Shown piece after piece: positions 8,745 through 18,003 of a stretch of 64,000 nucleotides of DNA. Position 1 is the first letter of the stretch. Each line of letters opens with the position of its first letter. This DNA is from Mucilaginibacter sp. UBA5151 (GTDB lineage Bacteria > Bacteroidota > Bacteroidia > Sphingobacteriales > Sphingobacteriaceae). The stretch spans positions 36,388 to 100,387 of the forward strand of contig DHXR01000025.1 in the NCBI GenBank assembly GCA_002413785.1. Direction: 5' to 3'. The notes beneath the pieces are model-generated. The model was given only the letters and a program-made list of their open reading frames with translations. It was not told the DNA's origin and ran no database searches. The position numbers and the translations under genes are program-made.

Positions 8745-9151
8745 TGATCGTTTTATTCGACAGCAATATATGGGTATCTCTTGCAATTAACCGTCAATTA
8801 GATTTTATAGCATCGCTAAATAAAAGCAATATCACACTAATAACCTGTGAAAATCTGGTCGACGAATTAATAAATGTATTATTAAGGCCAAAATTCAAAA
8901 AAAACTTTACAAAAGATTACATAGAAAGATTTGTTCAATTTCATCAGTTATCAACTTCTACCTTTGAGATATTAGACATAGAACCCGTTGTTACTGACAA
9001 AAAAGACGATTACCTATTTGCACTATGCAAAATTGCGAACGCTGATTATTTCGTTACAGGCGATAAACTTTTATTAGCAGTTCACGAATATTATGTGACT
9101 AATATTATCACTTTAGCAGATTTTAAAAACATGCTTAAAGTTATTGATTAA
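8744..9151 (+). CDS. PIN domain toxin (putative RNase)
   Basis: 135 residues with PIN-fold acidic landmarks: DSNIWVS at residues 6-12, an acidic helix ENLVDELINVL near 41, DKKDDYLFALC near 85-95 and ADYFVTGD near 105. These form the Mg-binding centre of PIN ribonucleases. It belongs to the COG1569-like group that pairs with short non-VapB antitoxins. It overlaps the upstream antitoxin by one base. All acidic residues appear intact, so an active nuclease is expected. The RNA target is unknown. Confidence 0.85.
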   Translation: MIVLFDSNIWVSLAINRQLDFIASLNKSNITLITCENLVDELINVLLRPKFKKNFTKDYIERFVQFHQLSTSTFEILDIEPVVTDKKDDYLFALCKIANADYFVTGDKLLLAVHEYYVTNIITLADFKNMLKVID

Positions 9152-9223
9152 ATTGTTTGTCGCCCTTATTATTAATTGCCGGATTTGCGAAGTTTAAAAA
9201 GCATCCGTAAATCTTTAGAATTT

Positions 9224-9916
9224 TCAACCCGCGTAAACAAATTTATACCCAATCCCCCTAACTGTTTGCAGGAACTGCGGTGAATCGGCATTTGATTCTA
9301 TCTTTTTACGAAGCCTTACTATATGCATATCAAGCGTGCGGGTATTTACATCGGCATTGTAGCCCCAAACTTCCATCATCAGTTCTTCCCGGTTAATCAC
9401 TTTGTTTTTGTTTTTCAAAAAGTATAGCAATATCCTGTTTTCCAGTATAGTAAGTTCTGTTTTCTTGCCGGCCCTTATCAATAAATGTGTATTTGGCAAA
9501 TGCTCCATGTCGGCAAAACGGTACGACTCCGACTTTTCGGAGTTTAATTGAAACTTAATCTTGCTGTCAATCATCGCCACTAAAACATCCATATTGAAGG
9601 GCTTTATTATATAATCGGATACACCGAAATTATAGGCCTTTATTTTATCGACATCCTGGCCTTTGGCCGTCATCATTATTACCAGGTTGTCAAACCCTTG
9701 TTCCCTGATATTGGCACAAACGTCCGATCCCTGTTTACCGGGCAGCATCCAGTCTAACAAAACAATTTGGGGTTGTTCCTCCAAAATTATTTTCTCAGCA
9801 TCATCCCCGTTGCCGGCTTCCAAAACTTTATACCCCTCCGATTGCAGCCGTTCAGCAACCAGGAAACGCAGGTTTTCATCATCTTCAACCAGCGCAATCT
9901 TTATTTCTTTATTCAT
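9224..9916 (-). CDS. OmpR-family response regulator
   Basis: A 230-residue regulator. The receiver domain has acidic pocket EDD at 11-13, phospho-acceptor Asp55 in LLDWMLPG, and the Lys of YIIKPF near 105. The winged-helix DNA-binding domain at about 130-228 ends with VRLRKKIE and VRGIGYKF. It starts three bases after the kinase gene and is last in an operon with a peptidase-like lipoprotein. The cognate signal is unknown. It is about as long as the regulator at 40948-41640 but clearly distinct in sequence. Confidence 0.93.
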   Translation of the reverse strand: MNKEIKIALVEDDENLRFLVAERLQSEGYKVLEAGNGDDAEKIILEEQPQIVLLDWMLPGKQGSDVCANIREQGFDNLVIMMTAKGQDVDKIKAYNFGVSDYIIKPFNMDVLVAMIDSKIKFQLNSEKSESYRFADMEHLPNTHLLIRAGKKTELTILENRILLYFLKNKNKVINREELMMEVWGYNADVNTRTLDMHIVRLRKKIESNADSPQFLQTVRGIGYKFVYAG

Positions 9917-9919
9917 ATT

Positions 9920-11563
9920 TTAAATTTCGTAAGGTAAGGTAACAATAAACTCCGAACCTTCATTAACCTTGCTATTAACAATTATGTCTCCATTCATAAA
10001 ATTAACCAGTTCTTTACAAAAAGCCAAACCCAAACCCACGCTCCCGTTTTGATTGTACTGGTTCTCTATTCTGTAAAATTTTTGAAAAATATTACTCATT
10101 TCATTTTTAGGGATCCCGATGCCCCTGTCAGCAAAGGAAAATATAATGTTCCGTTTTTCATGGGTAACATTTATATTTAGTTCCTTTTTATCAGGATGTG
10201 AATATTTGTATGCATTTTCAACCAGGTTTTGAACAATACTGCCCAAAAGCACAGGGTCTGTATAAAATGATTTTACATCGTGAACCCTGCAATTAATTTT
10301 AAAATCGGGATATTTTATCCTGAACGTCTCTTTATACTTATTGATAAAGTTTTCAACGTCAATTTCTTCTTTTTTTATGTCAATTGACTTATTTTCCAGC
10401 TGGGTAAATGATAAAAGTTTATTCATCAGGTCATTAAGCTTGTCGGCCTCTTCATTTAAAATCCGGCCGTACTGTTTACGCTGTTTGTCGCTAAGCCCGT
10501 TGTCCCCGCTAAGGTTCGACCCCGCAATTTTTATAACACTTACGGGTGTTTTAAACTCGTGGGTAAAGTTATTTATAAAGTCGTACTGCAATTTAAACAA
10601 CCTGATGTTAACATTTAAATTACGGTAAATAAGCCATCCTATCAGCACCAAAAAACAATACATTGTTAATACAAGCGCCCCAATTGGCATAAACCTGCGG
10701 TAAATTTCGGCAGTCAGGTAATTCTTCTCTGAGTTAAAATATAATTTAAAATCAGCGAAGGCCCCCGGCAAAGCCACTTCAGCAGTAAGGTTCCCGGTTT
10801 CATTATCCAACGGGTCATAAACGACAGGCTCAATCGCTATATGCTGATAAAGCCCCAGATGCGGATTTTTCACTTTCAGTAAATAGGGGTCAAGAAAAAA
10901 CGTCATCATATTTTGTTTATAATAGGATGAAGAATTAGGATGTTTTTGCAGTTCGCGGAATATTTTCACATCCTCCCTGCGAAGAATGTTTGAGTAGCTG
11001 ATCTTATCAGGCCCGACATTATAAAAGGTTTTGTAAATTTCATCCTGGGTTGACCCACGCGATGTATCAGAATAGGTGATGTAATTACTGAGCTTCAACG
11101 CCATTTGCAGAAAATCCTGACCGTCTGCCGCCCCGTTTTGCCTGGCCCCTGCTATACCGCCATTATTTGGCTGATATTGATAAATAGCATTAACAGATAT
11201 CCCCAGGTTATCTTTTATGGTGGCGCTGTTTTTTTTATTACTAATACGCATATCATAAAAAACCACCCTTTTTACAAAAGGGTAATCATGAAAAACGGCC
11301 GATGCGTATTTTGCAGCCGATGCTGAATCAAGAAAGCCCTGGTAAGAAGTAATCTCGGGTATTTTGTTTTGGAAAAGATCGTTATATGGCTTTATGGTTT
11401 GTTCCAAAACATCTATTTTTTTTGAAGAAAAATCATTTTCCACGTATTTTTCGGTCAGGTTGTAGGATACAATAAGGGCAATTACAAAAGTTACCGATAT
11501 CAATACAAGGAAGATGATGATCAATGAAAAGTTTTTATGGTAAATACTATGGGACCTTTTCAT
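9920..11563 (-). CDS. Membrane sensor histidine kinase
   Basis: 547 residues. One membrane segment at about 13-34 is followed by a ~260-residue periplasmic sensor region and a second membrane segment near 290-315. The dimerisation/H-box follows with His335 in FTHEFKTP, then an ATPase domain with N-box NLVENAYKYS, DRGIGIP and GLGLAFCKELV. All catalytic boxes are present. It lies 8 bases after a peptidase-like lipoprotein and 3 bases before its response regulator, so the three are almost certainly one transcript. The periplasmic region has no motif I recognise. Confidence 0.93.
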   Translation of the reverse strand: MKRSHSIYHKNFSLIIIFLVLISVTFVIALIVSYNLTEKYVENDFSSKKIDVLEQTIKPYNDLFQNKIPEITSYQGFLDSASAAKYASAVFHDYPFVKRVVFYDMRISNKKNSATIKDNLGISVNAIYQYQPNNGGIAGARQNGAADGQDFLQMALKLSNYITYSDTSRGSTQDEIYKTFYNVGPDKISYSNILRREDVKIFRELQKHPNSSSYYKQNMMTFFLDPYLLKVKNPHLGLYQHIAIEPVVYDPLDNETGNLTAEVALPGAFADFKLYFNSEKNYLTAEIYRRFMPIGALVLTMYCFLVLIGWLIYRNLNVNIRLFKLQYDFINNFTHEFKTPVSVIKIAGSNLSGDNGLSDKQRKQYGRILNEEADKLNDLMNKLLSFTQLENKSIDIKKEEIDVENFINKYKETFRIKYPDFKINCRVHDVKSFYTDPVLLGSIVQNLVENAYKYSHPDKKELNINVTHEKRNIIFSFADRGIGIPKNEMSNIFQKFYRIENQYNQNGSVGLGLAFCKELVNFMNGDIIVNSKVNEGSEFIVTLPYEI

Positions 11564-11571
11564 ATAAGGGT

Positions 11572-13470
11572 TTAAGGTTTGGCCCGCATATTATTATCCA
11601 GGAATTTTTCTATTTGAGTGTACATTTCAATCCTGTTACTTTCGAGCCTGAAAACAGTGCGCTCATTTGGTTTTAAATAATACTGAACATTTTCGTTTCC
11701 GTTTTGCTGTTGCAATTTATGTACAAACTGGTTTAATTCACTGATATTTGCACGGTCATCCTTCGCCCCCTGGAAAATAAGCAACGGAACGTGTATCTTG
11801 TCTGTATGAAACACCGGTGATATTGCCCTCAACTGGCTGGCATCTTTTTCGGGATCACCCACCATTTCATACATCATTTTCACCTTCGGTTTCAGAAACG
11901 GAGGCGCATCTTTTATGTAGGTGAAAAAATTGATGAGGCCATGCTGTACAATCGCGCAGTTATACAAGTTCGGGTGAAAGGAAACACCATATAATGCAGA
12001 AAATCCACCAAAACCCGCGCCAAAAATGGCAATCTTTTTAGGGTTCGCTATCTTATTTGCAATCAACCAGTTTACGCCATCCGTTACATCCTGTTGTATT
12101 TTACCGCCCACTTCCTTAAACCCTGCGTTATAAAAATCTTTTCCGTAACCGGTTGACCCTCTATAATTTACCTGAAAAACAGCATAGCCCCGGTTAGCTA
12201 AAAACTGCACCTCGGGATTATACCCCCAATAACTTCGGCTAAATGGCCCATCATGCGGCATAACCACCACAGGCAAATTAGTTTTCTTTGTTCCCAATGG
12301 AAATGTCAGATACCCGTTAATAAGAATACCATCACTTGCTTTAAATGATACGGGTTGCATGGTGCATAACTCATTGGATTTAATACTTGAGTTAATGTCA
12401 CCAAGCTTGGTCAGTTTGCCGCTGCTATTTTCATAAAGATAATACGAGCCGGGGCTTCGGTCAGTATAGGTTTTAACTATAAACTTGTTTTCGGCACTGT
12501 CCCTGTCAATAAAGCTTATCTCATTTCCTCTCAGATCAGCTAATAATTTTGTATAAATGTTTTTAATGGTGCTATCTATAAAATATTTTTGAGGTTTAGC
12601 TGCTTCCCAGGAGGCCAGCTCAAGCCGGTGCTTGTTCCTTGAGTATTCCACATCCTGCAAATCAGCATTATTGCAGGCATAAATTACTTTTCCTTCTTTC
12701 CCATTTTCGGCATTAATTTCAACCAGCGCCGTTTTGTCGCGTTCAATATTTGACAGGGCATAAAAATATTTTTTTTCACCGGTAAAAGCTATTGGCCTTA
12801 CAAATGTTTTAAAATTGTTTTCAATAATAGGTTTAAACGGCGACTTGTCATTAGGCCGGTACAATATGGTTTTATTTACCCCATCTGATGCCGTTACCAG
12901 CCGTATTTTACCATCAGCATCGGGGTACCACTCGGTGATATTGCCGGGGTTTATAAGGTAGGGTATTAATTCACCTGTTTTAATATTTAACCGGTATATA
13001 TCCAAATTTGCCGGATCGCGTTTATTCATCCGGATGGTGATAATATCCGGCTCCTGCCTGTTTCTGCTTAGTAAGGTTATCCTTACTTTCTCCAGCGAAA
13101 GTATATTGTGCACTTTCAGGTTTAAAACATCAATCGTAAACAATTTAAGTTCATCATTGGCAATAATATCCTGGCTGCAAACTATCTTGTCATTATAGGT
13201 CCAAAAATAATCACCGCGAACAGCGTAGTCGGTGAATGATGTCGCCATGTGTTCGCGCCCGTCGGCCAATGATTGAATAAACAGGTTCTCTTTGCCTTTA
13301 TAAGGTTTTAAGTACGAAATATATTTACCGTCGGGGGATATCCTGAAGATACTTTTTTCAGCAGTCTTAAAAAAATCAATGATGGGTATCACATTAGTTT
13401 TATGCCGGGTACAAGCGCACAGGGCGATTATTACATTAATAAGAAGAAATATTCTTAATGGCTTTAACAT
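11572..13470 (-). CDS. S9 prolyl-oligopeptidase-like lipoprotein, catalytic Ser and His missing
   Basis: 632 residues. A lipoprotein signal has its lipobox at LCAC (Cys20), a beta-propeller-like region covers about 30-380, and an S9C alpha/beta-hydrolase domain covers about 385-625. The elbow that should read GxSxGG is GAGFGGF, with Gly486 (codon 12013-12015) in place of the nucleophilic Ser. The usual EGHGF motif is ERTVF, with no His. The Asp of GAKDDR remains. It is therefore predicted to bind, not cleave. It is the first gene of an operon with a sensor kinase 8 bases downstream, which fits an accessory sensor role, but that is inference. Confidence 0.88.
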   Translation of the reverse strand: MLKPLRIFLLINVIIALCACTRHKTNVIPIIDFFKTAEKSIFRISPDGKYISYLKPYKGKENLFIQSLADGREHMATSFTDYAVRGDYFWTYNDKIVCSQDIIANDELKLFTIDVLNLKVHNILSLEKVRITLLSRNRQEPDIITIRMNKRDPANLDIYRLNIKTGELIPYLINPGNITEWYPDADGKIRLVTASDGVNKTILYRPNDKSPFKPIIENNFKTFVRPIAFTGEKKYFYALSNIERDKTALVEINAENGKEGKVIYACNNADLQDVEYSRNKHRLELASWEAAKPQKYFIDSTIKNIYTKLLADLRGNEISFIDRDSAENKFIVKTYTDRSPGSYYLYENSSGKLTKLGDINSSIKSNELCTMQPVSFKASDGILINGYLTFPLGTKKTNLPVVVMPHDGPFSRSYWGYNPEVQFLANRGYAVFQVNYRGSTGYGKDFYNAGFKEVGGKIQQDVTDGVNWLIANKIANPKKIAIFGAGFGGFSALYGVSFHPNLYNCAIVQHGLINFFTYIKDAPPFLKPKVKMMYEMVGDPEKDASQLRAISPVFHTDKIHVPLLIFQGAKDDRANISELNQFVHKLQQQNGNENVQYYLKPNERTVFRLESNRIEMYTQIEKFLDNNMRAKP

Positions 13471-13562
13471 TGGTTTATACCTGCCGGTTTTTAATCAGGT
13501 TAAGTTATGCATTTAACTTAATCAATTCAAACTGTCACTACAATTTTACCCTGTAAAAACGT

Positions 13563-13600
13563 TATACAATTTGAGAATTATACAATTTGAGAATTTGAGA
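13563..13600. repeat. Two 16-bp direct repeats plus a partial copy
   Basis: TATACAATTTGAGAAT occurs back to back at 13563-13578 and 13579-13594, followed by a partial TTGAGAG. It lies 30 bases before the TPR gene. It belongs to the same general class of short intergenic tandem repeats seen elsewhere in the window. Confidence 0.75.
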
Positions 13601-13630
13601 GTTGCGGCTTAATTGCTTATTTTTGAAAAG

Positions 13631-15439
13631 ATGAAGAGGTTTTGCATTTGTATATTTTTAGTTTTTGCCGGCTTTTCAAGGCTTTTTGCGCAAGATAATG
13701 AGTTACAGCTTGCCAAACAATTTGCAATAAACGGCGAGCCGCAAAAAGCCCTTGATATTTATCAGAAATTATACAAACAGGATAACGAGCAATACTACAG
13801 TATTTATGTTAACAGCTTGCTGGGACTTAAAAAGTTTGAGGATGCAGAGGGTATCACCAAAAAAATGATCAGAAAACACCCGGATGATCATCAATATATC
13901 ATCCTGTTAGGTACTGCCTACAGCCAGCAGGGGAACATAGATAAAGCAAATTCATTGTATGATGAATTAATTAAAAATCTGCCTGCCGATCAAAACCAGA
14001 TCGCAATGCTTGCAGGGCAATTTTATCAGACTTCGAATATTGACTATGCAATAAAAATATTTATCCAGGGCCGGAAAACATTGCATAATGATGCGGCATT
14101 CTCATACGAATTGATAAATCTTTACCGGTATAAAAGGGATAAACAGGCATTAACCGAAGAATACCTTAACTTTTTACCATTAAATCCTGCGTTCATAAGC
14201 CAGGCAGAAAATGCATTATCGGGGATTTATGAAAATGCAGATGATTATGATATGCTAAAAGCAGCCATATTAAAAAGGCTGCAAAAAGACCCTCAGCAAA
14301 CGCTCTATACCCAATTGCTTACCTGGCAATTTTTGCAGCAAAAGGAATTTGAACAGGCATTAAACCAGGCGCTCGCATTAAACAGGCGCTTAAACGATGA
14401 TGGCGGCGATATTTTTGAACTGTGCCACACACTAACCGCTAATGAAGCATACGATACTGCAATCAGGGGATATGGGTACCTGGTTAGCAAAGGAAGGGAA
14501 CAGCCCTATTATATCCCCGCAAAAATCGAACTGATCAACACCAAAAACCTGCGGGTTACTTCCGGAAAATATGTGATGGACGACCTGCTCAGCCTTGAAA
14601 AAGACTATACCGACCTGCTTAATGAGTTTGGCAAGAATAGTAATACCGCCTTTGCAATGCAAAAGCTGGCCAACCTGCTGGCATTTAAATTACACAGGTT
14701 AGGCGATTCCCAAAAACTGCTGGAAGAAACCATTAAGATCCCTGATATTAAACCTGGTTTATTAGCATCCTGCAAGCTGGATCTTGGCGATATTTCACTT
14801 TTAAATAACAAACCCTGGGATGCTACCCTGTTATACAGTCAGGTAGAAATGGACTATCCCAATACATCCATAGGCCAGTATGCAAGGTTCAGGAATGCGA
14901 AATTAGCCTATTACACAGGTGATTTTACCTGGGCCAAAGGCCAGTTAAACGTGTTAAAGGCCGCAACATCTGAGCTAATAGCTAATGATGCCTTAAACTT
15001 GTCACTGCTTATTTCTGACAACACAACTGCTGACAGTTCGGGGGCTGCGTTAAAAATGTATGCCAGGGCCGATCTGATGATCTTTGCGGAAGAACCGGGC
15101 AAAGCACTGATGACCCTTGACAGTATTGATAGACAATACCCCGGCAACTCCCTGGCTGATGATATCCTGATGGCCAGAGCCCGTCTTTCTATCCTGCAAA
15201 AGGACTATGAGAATGCTGCGGCGCTTTTAAAAAAAATCACATCAGACTACAGTACGGGCCTATGGGCCGATGATGCTGTTTTTATGTTGGGCGATATTTA
15301 TGAAAATCATTTAGCAGATAAAGAACAAGCCAAAATATACTATCAAAAAATTATCACCGACTACGCCGGGAGCCTTTGGATAAACGAGGCCCGAAAACGT
15401 TTCAGGCTATTGCGCGGAGATAAGAATGATACGTTATAG
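13631..15439 (+). CDS. Exported tetratricopeptide-repeat protein
   Basis: About 602 residues with a signal peptide ending at LFAQ, then repeated helix pairs. TPR-like units run from about 25 to 170 (GEPQKALDIYQKLY, LGTAYSQQGNIDKANSLYDEL) and again at 480-600 (DPLAD-type DDILMARARLSILQKDYENA and DDAVFMLGDIYENH). Such proteins scaffold envelope protein complexes. ATG 13631 is chosen because it gives a clean signal peptide; an in-frame TTG at 13613 is possible. Transcribed divergently from the pseudopeptidase operon, with direct repeats in the shared gap. The partner is unknown. Confidence 0.82.
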   Translation: MKRFCICIFLVFAGFSRLFAQDNELQLAKQFAINGEPQKALDIYQKLYKQDNEQYYSIYVNSLLGLKKFEDAEGITKKMIRKHPDDHQYIILLGTAYSQQGNIDKANSLYDELIKNLPADQNQIAMLAGQFYQTSNIDYAIKIFIQGRKTLHNDAAFSYELINLYRYKRDKQALTEEYLNFLPLNPAFISQAENALSGIYENADDYDMLKAAILKRLQKDPQQTLYTQLLTWQFLQQKEFEQALNQALALNRRLNDDGGDIFELCHTLTANEAYDTAIRGYGYLVSKGREQPYYIPAKIELINTKNLRVTSGKYVMDDLLSLEKDYTDLLNEFGKNSNTAFAMQKLANLLAFKLHRLGDSQKLLEETIKIPDIKPGLLASCKLDLGDISLLNNKPWDATLLYSQVEMDYPNTSIGQYARFRNAKLAYYTGDFTWAKGQLNVLKAATSELIANDALNLSLLISDNTTADSSGAALKMYARADLMIFAEEPGKALMTLDSIDRQYPGNSLADDILMARARLSILQKDYENAAALLKKITSDYSTGLWADDAVFMLGDIYENHLADKEQAKIYYQKIITDYAGSLWINEARKRFRLLRGDKNDTL

Positions 15440-15453
15440 ATGAGCGGATTTTA

Positions 15454-15578
15454 GATGTGCAGATTCCGGATGTGCAAATGTGCAGATTTCAAATGTGCAG
15501 ATTATAAAATTTAAAACTATCTGGCACATCCGCACATCCGCACATTTGCACATTTGCACATCTGCACATTTGTACATT
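15454..15578. repeat. ATGTGCA-type repeats in inverted orientation (large hairpin)
   Basis: Copies of ATGTGCAG/ATGTGCAA on the left (15454-15512) face their reverse complements (GCACAT units) on the right (15521-15578). Together they could form a long imperfect stem with a short loop. This is the same octamer seen at 1072-1122 and 1516-1560. It follows the TPR stop and may act as a terminator. Confidence 0.75.
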
Positions 15579-15600
15579 AAAAAATTGTATTTTTGTCCCG

Positions 15601-15903
15601 ATGATCATATTTAACGATACCATAATAATAGATGAAGCCGTTCACGAAAAATGGCTTAAATGGGTGCAGGCAGTGTATATCCCGGCGGTAATGGCTACCG
15701 GTTATTTCACTTCGTACCAAATACTTAATGTTATTGATTCACCAAACGAAGGAGTAACCTATTGTGTTCAATATAGCGCCAATAGTATCGAAGACTTTAA
15801 CCACTTTTACAGCAAACACCTGCATCAGCTACAGGCTATCCATAACCAGGAGTTTGAAAACCAGTTTGTGATCTTTAACACCCTGATGAAAACTGTCGAT
15901 TAG
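15601..15903 (+). CDS. DUF4286 family protein
   Basis: A 100-residue soluble protein matching the DUF4286 pattern: IFNDTIIIDEAVHEKWLKWV at the start and an alpha/beta ferredoxin-like length. The family has no known function. It is one base upstream of the epimerase gene and probably co-transcribed. A TATTTTTG box at 15588-15595 ends five bases before the ATG, so the transcript may be nearly leaderless. Confidence 0.8.
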   Translation: MIIFNDTIIIDEAVHEKWLKWVQAVYIPAVMATGYFTSYQILNVIDSPNEGVTYCVQYSANSIEDFNHFYSKHLHQLQAIHNQEFENQFVIFNTLMKTVD

Positions 15904-15904
15904 C

Positions 15905-16453
15905 ATGAAAATAACTGAAAGCAGTATTGAAGGGCTGCTGATTATTGAACCAAGGGTTTTTAATGACGGCAGGGGCTATTTTTACGAAAGCTATAATAAA
16001 AAAACGTTCACAGCATCCGGCATTTCCGTAGATTTCGTGCAGGATAACCAGTCATTTTCGCATAAAGGCGCTGTAAGGGGCCTGCATGGCCAGGCTAATC
16101 CTTTTGCACAGGGCAAGCTGGTACGGGTAATAAACGGCAGGGTTTTGGATGTAGCGGTAGATATCCGTAAAGGATCGTCTACTTATGGCAAACAAGTTTC
16201 AATTGAGCTGAGCGGCGACAATAAACTTTTACTTTGGATACCAGCCGGATTTTTACATGGCTTTGCCACACTTGAAGACAATACCATTTTTACCTATAAA
16301 GTAAATAACTACTACGACAAAGCTTCAGAAATTGGTGTAAAATGGAACGACCCCACATTGGATATAGACTGGGGCATAGCGCCAGGCGACGCATTGCTAT
16401 CGCCAAAAGACGAACTGTTGCCGGCTTTTAATGAGTTTGTAAGTCCTTTTTAA
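15905..16453 (+). CDS. rfbC: dTDP-4-dehydrorhamnose 3,5-epimerase
   Basis: The 182-residue RmlC cupin converts dTDP-4-keto-6-deoxyglucose to the L-rhamnose precursor. RGLHGQ near residue 58 holds the catalytic His, KGSSTYGK and IPAGFLHGFATLED follow, and YKVNNYYDKASE carries the catalytic Tyr region. The length is normal. The residue after the catalytic His is Gly rather than the usual Tyr or Phe, which may tune substrate binding. No other rhamnose genes lie in the window. It ends convergently with the OmpA-like gene. Confidence 0.92.
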   Translation: MKITESSIEGLLIIEPRVFNDGRGYFYESYNKKTFTASGISVDFVQDNQSFSHKGAVRGLHGQANPFAQGKLVRVINGRVLDVAVDIRKGSSTYGKQVSIELSGDNKLLLWIPAGFLHGFATLEDNTIFTYKVNNYYDKASEIGVKWNDPTLDIDWGIAPGDALLSPKDELLPAFNEFVSPF

Positions 16454-16472
16454 TTGTCTGAACCCGAATTTT

Positions 16473-17321
16473 CTATTCCTTTATCAAATTATATAACTCA
16501 TCGAGCTTAGGCGTAAGCACAATTTCGATCCGTCTGTTTTTGGCCCGGGCCCCGGTGGTATTCGCCGGGTCGTTTGGCTGGTATTCACTTTTGCCGGTAG
16601 CGGTAAGCCTGTGCGGGTCAATTTTCTCTACTTCAGTAAGGTAACGGCATACTGATGTTGCCCGCATTACACTTAAATCCCAGTTATCTTTTATCTGGCC
16701 CAGGTTTATTACCTTTTTGTCATCGGTGTGCCCCTCAACAGCGATATTAATATCGGGTTCTTTGTTTAATACGCCGGCGAGTTGCGCCAATGCCATTTTG
16801 CCGTGTATATCAATAACTATACTACCCGAAGGGAACAATAATTTATCGGCCAGTGACACATAAACCTTACCGTCCCTTATATCGACAGTTAAACCACTGT
16901 TCTGAAAGCCAAGCAATGCCTCCTGCAATTTATTTTTTAAAGCATTGGTATTGGCATCGCGTCTTTTCAATGCATCTTCCACTTCTTTTAACCGGATTTC
17001 ACGTTTTTTCAGGTTGGCTGATAGTTCGCTAACCTTTGAACTACTGGTATTGAAATTATTATTTAAAGCATTATACTTATCATTTAAGCTATTAAAATTG
17101 CCATTTAATGCTGTGTAAGTATTTTGCAGGTCATTAAGTTCGCGGTGCAGGCGCATGGTATCAGCCCTTAACTTTACAATGGTATCCTCAAGGCTGCCGG
17201 TACGGATTGACAGCGAGTCGCGCTCTGCAACTAATGCCTTATATTTTTTATTGGACAGCACAACACATGACTGTAATGCCATTAATAAAAACACAGGGAA
17301 TAAAAAATATTTAATTTTCAT
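16473..17321 (-). CDS. OmpA-family peptidoglycan-binding lipoprotein
   Basis: About 282 residues. The lipoprotein signal ends at LQSC, a coiled coil of regularly spaced Leu/Asn runs to about residue 130 (LNSLNDKYNALNNNFN), and an OmpA C-terminal domain follows with VEGHTDDK and ATGKSEYQPNDPA, the residues that grip diaminopimelate. It should tether the outer membrane to the wall. ATG 17321 is preferred because the longer start at 17354 overlaps the neighbouring gene and buries the signal peptide. Confidence 0.9.
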   Translation of the reverse strand: MKIKYFLFPVFLLMALQSCVVLSNKKYKALVAERDSLSIRTGSLEDTIVKLRADTMRLHRELNDLQNTYTALNGNFNSLNDKYNALNNNFNTSSSKVSELSANLKKREIRLKEVEDALKRRDANTNALKNKLQEALLGFQNSGLTVDIRDGKVYVSLADKLLFPSGSIVIDIHGKMALAQLAGVLNKEPDINIAVEGHTDDKKVINLGQIKDNWDLSVMRATSVCRYLTEVEKIDPHRLTATGKSEYQPNDPANTTGARAKNRRIEIVLTPKLDELYNLIKE

Positions 17322-17340
17322 CTTATACTTGCTATCAAAG

Positions 17341-18003
17341 TTAAACAAGGGCATTATTTAAAAAAACATTTAGCGGATAAATTTTGCTGCAAATGGCTGT
17401 TACCGCGGTAACGGCATCTTTAAGCAATAAGTCTTCGTCTTTTAATTGATGAAAAGCTACAAAGCTTTTAAGTTTCAACAATTCAATATTTTCATTTTCA
17501 GCGCTGTATTCCCTTGGAACACTTTTCAGTTGTTCTTGTTTGCGGAACTCGCCAAATAAGCCCTTAAATTCCGGATCATCGATTATTTTCTTTAAATCAT
17601 CGGCATTATAATCAATTTCCTGCCTGATGGCTTTTAAGTGATTATTCTCCGGCATCCAGTAACCTCCGGCAATAAATGAATTTCCGGGCGAAATATGCAA
17701 AAAATACTCAGCCCGGCCTGCCTTTACCTCTTTTGTGGGTATGCTTACGCCAAAATTATTTTTATAAGGTGTTTTGTTTTTACTGAAACGAATATCGCGA
17801 TAGATGCGCATTACACATTTTTTGGCATCCAGTTTATCGTCAATATTTGGATCGATCTTATGCATCAGCTTTATCCAGTCTCCCGCAAATTCAATTACAT
17901 TGTCGCGGGCAGCTTCATAACGTTCCTTATTTGCCTGGAACCATTCCCGGTTATTGTTTTCAACCAGTTCTTTTAAAAAATCAAAGGTATGGCGTTGTAT
18001 CAT
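17341..18003 (-). CDS. DUF2461 (TIGR02453) family protein
   Basis: A 220-residue soluble protein with the DUF2461 landmarks: FLKELVENNNREWFQANKERYEAARD at the start, DIRFSKNKTPYKNNFG near 80 and YFLHISPGNSFIAGGYW near 105. The family is widespread in Bacteroidota and has no assigned activity. It overlaps the upstream DUF983 gene by 23 bases, indicating co-transcription and possibly coupled translation. Confidence 0.88.
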   Translation of the reverse strand: MIQRHTFDFLKELVENNNREWFQANKERYEAARDNVIEFAGDWIKLMHKIDPNIDDKLDAKKCVMRIYRDIRFSKNKTPYKNNFGVSIPTKEVKAGRAEYFLHISPGNSFIAGGYWMPENNHLKAIRQEIDYNADDLKKIIDDPEFKGLFGEFRKQEQLKSVPREYSAENENIELLKLKSFVAFHQLKDEDLLLKDAVTAVTAICSKIYPLNVFLNNALV

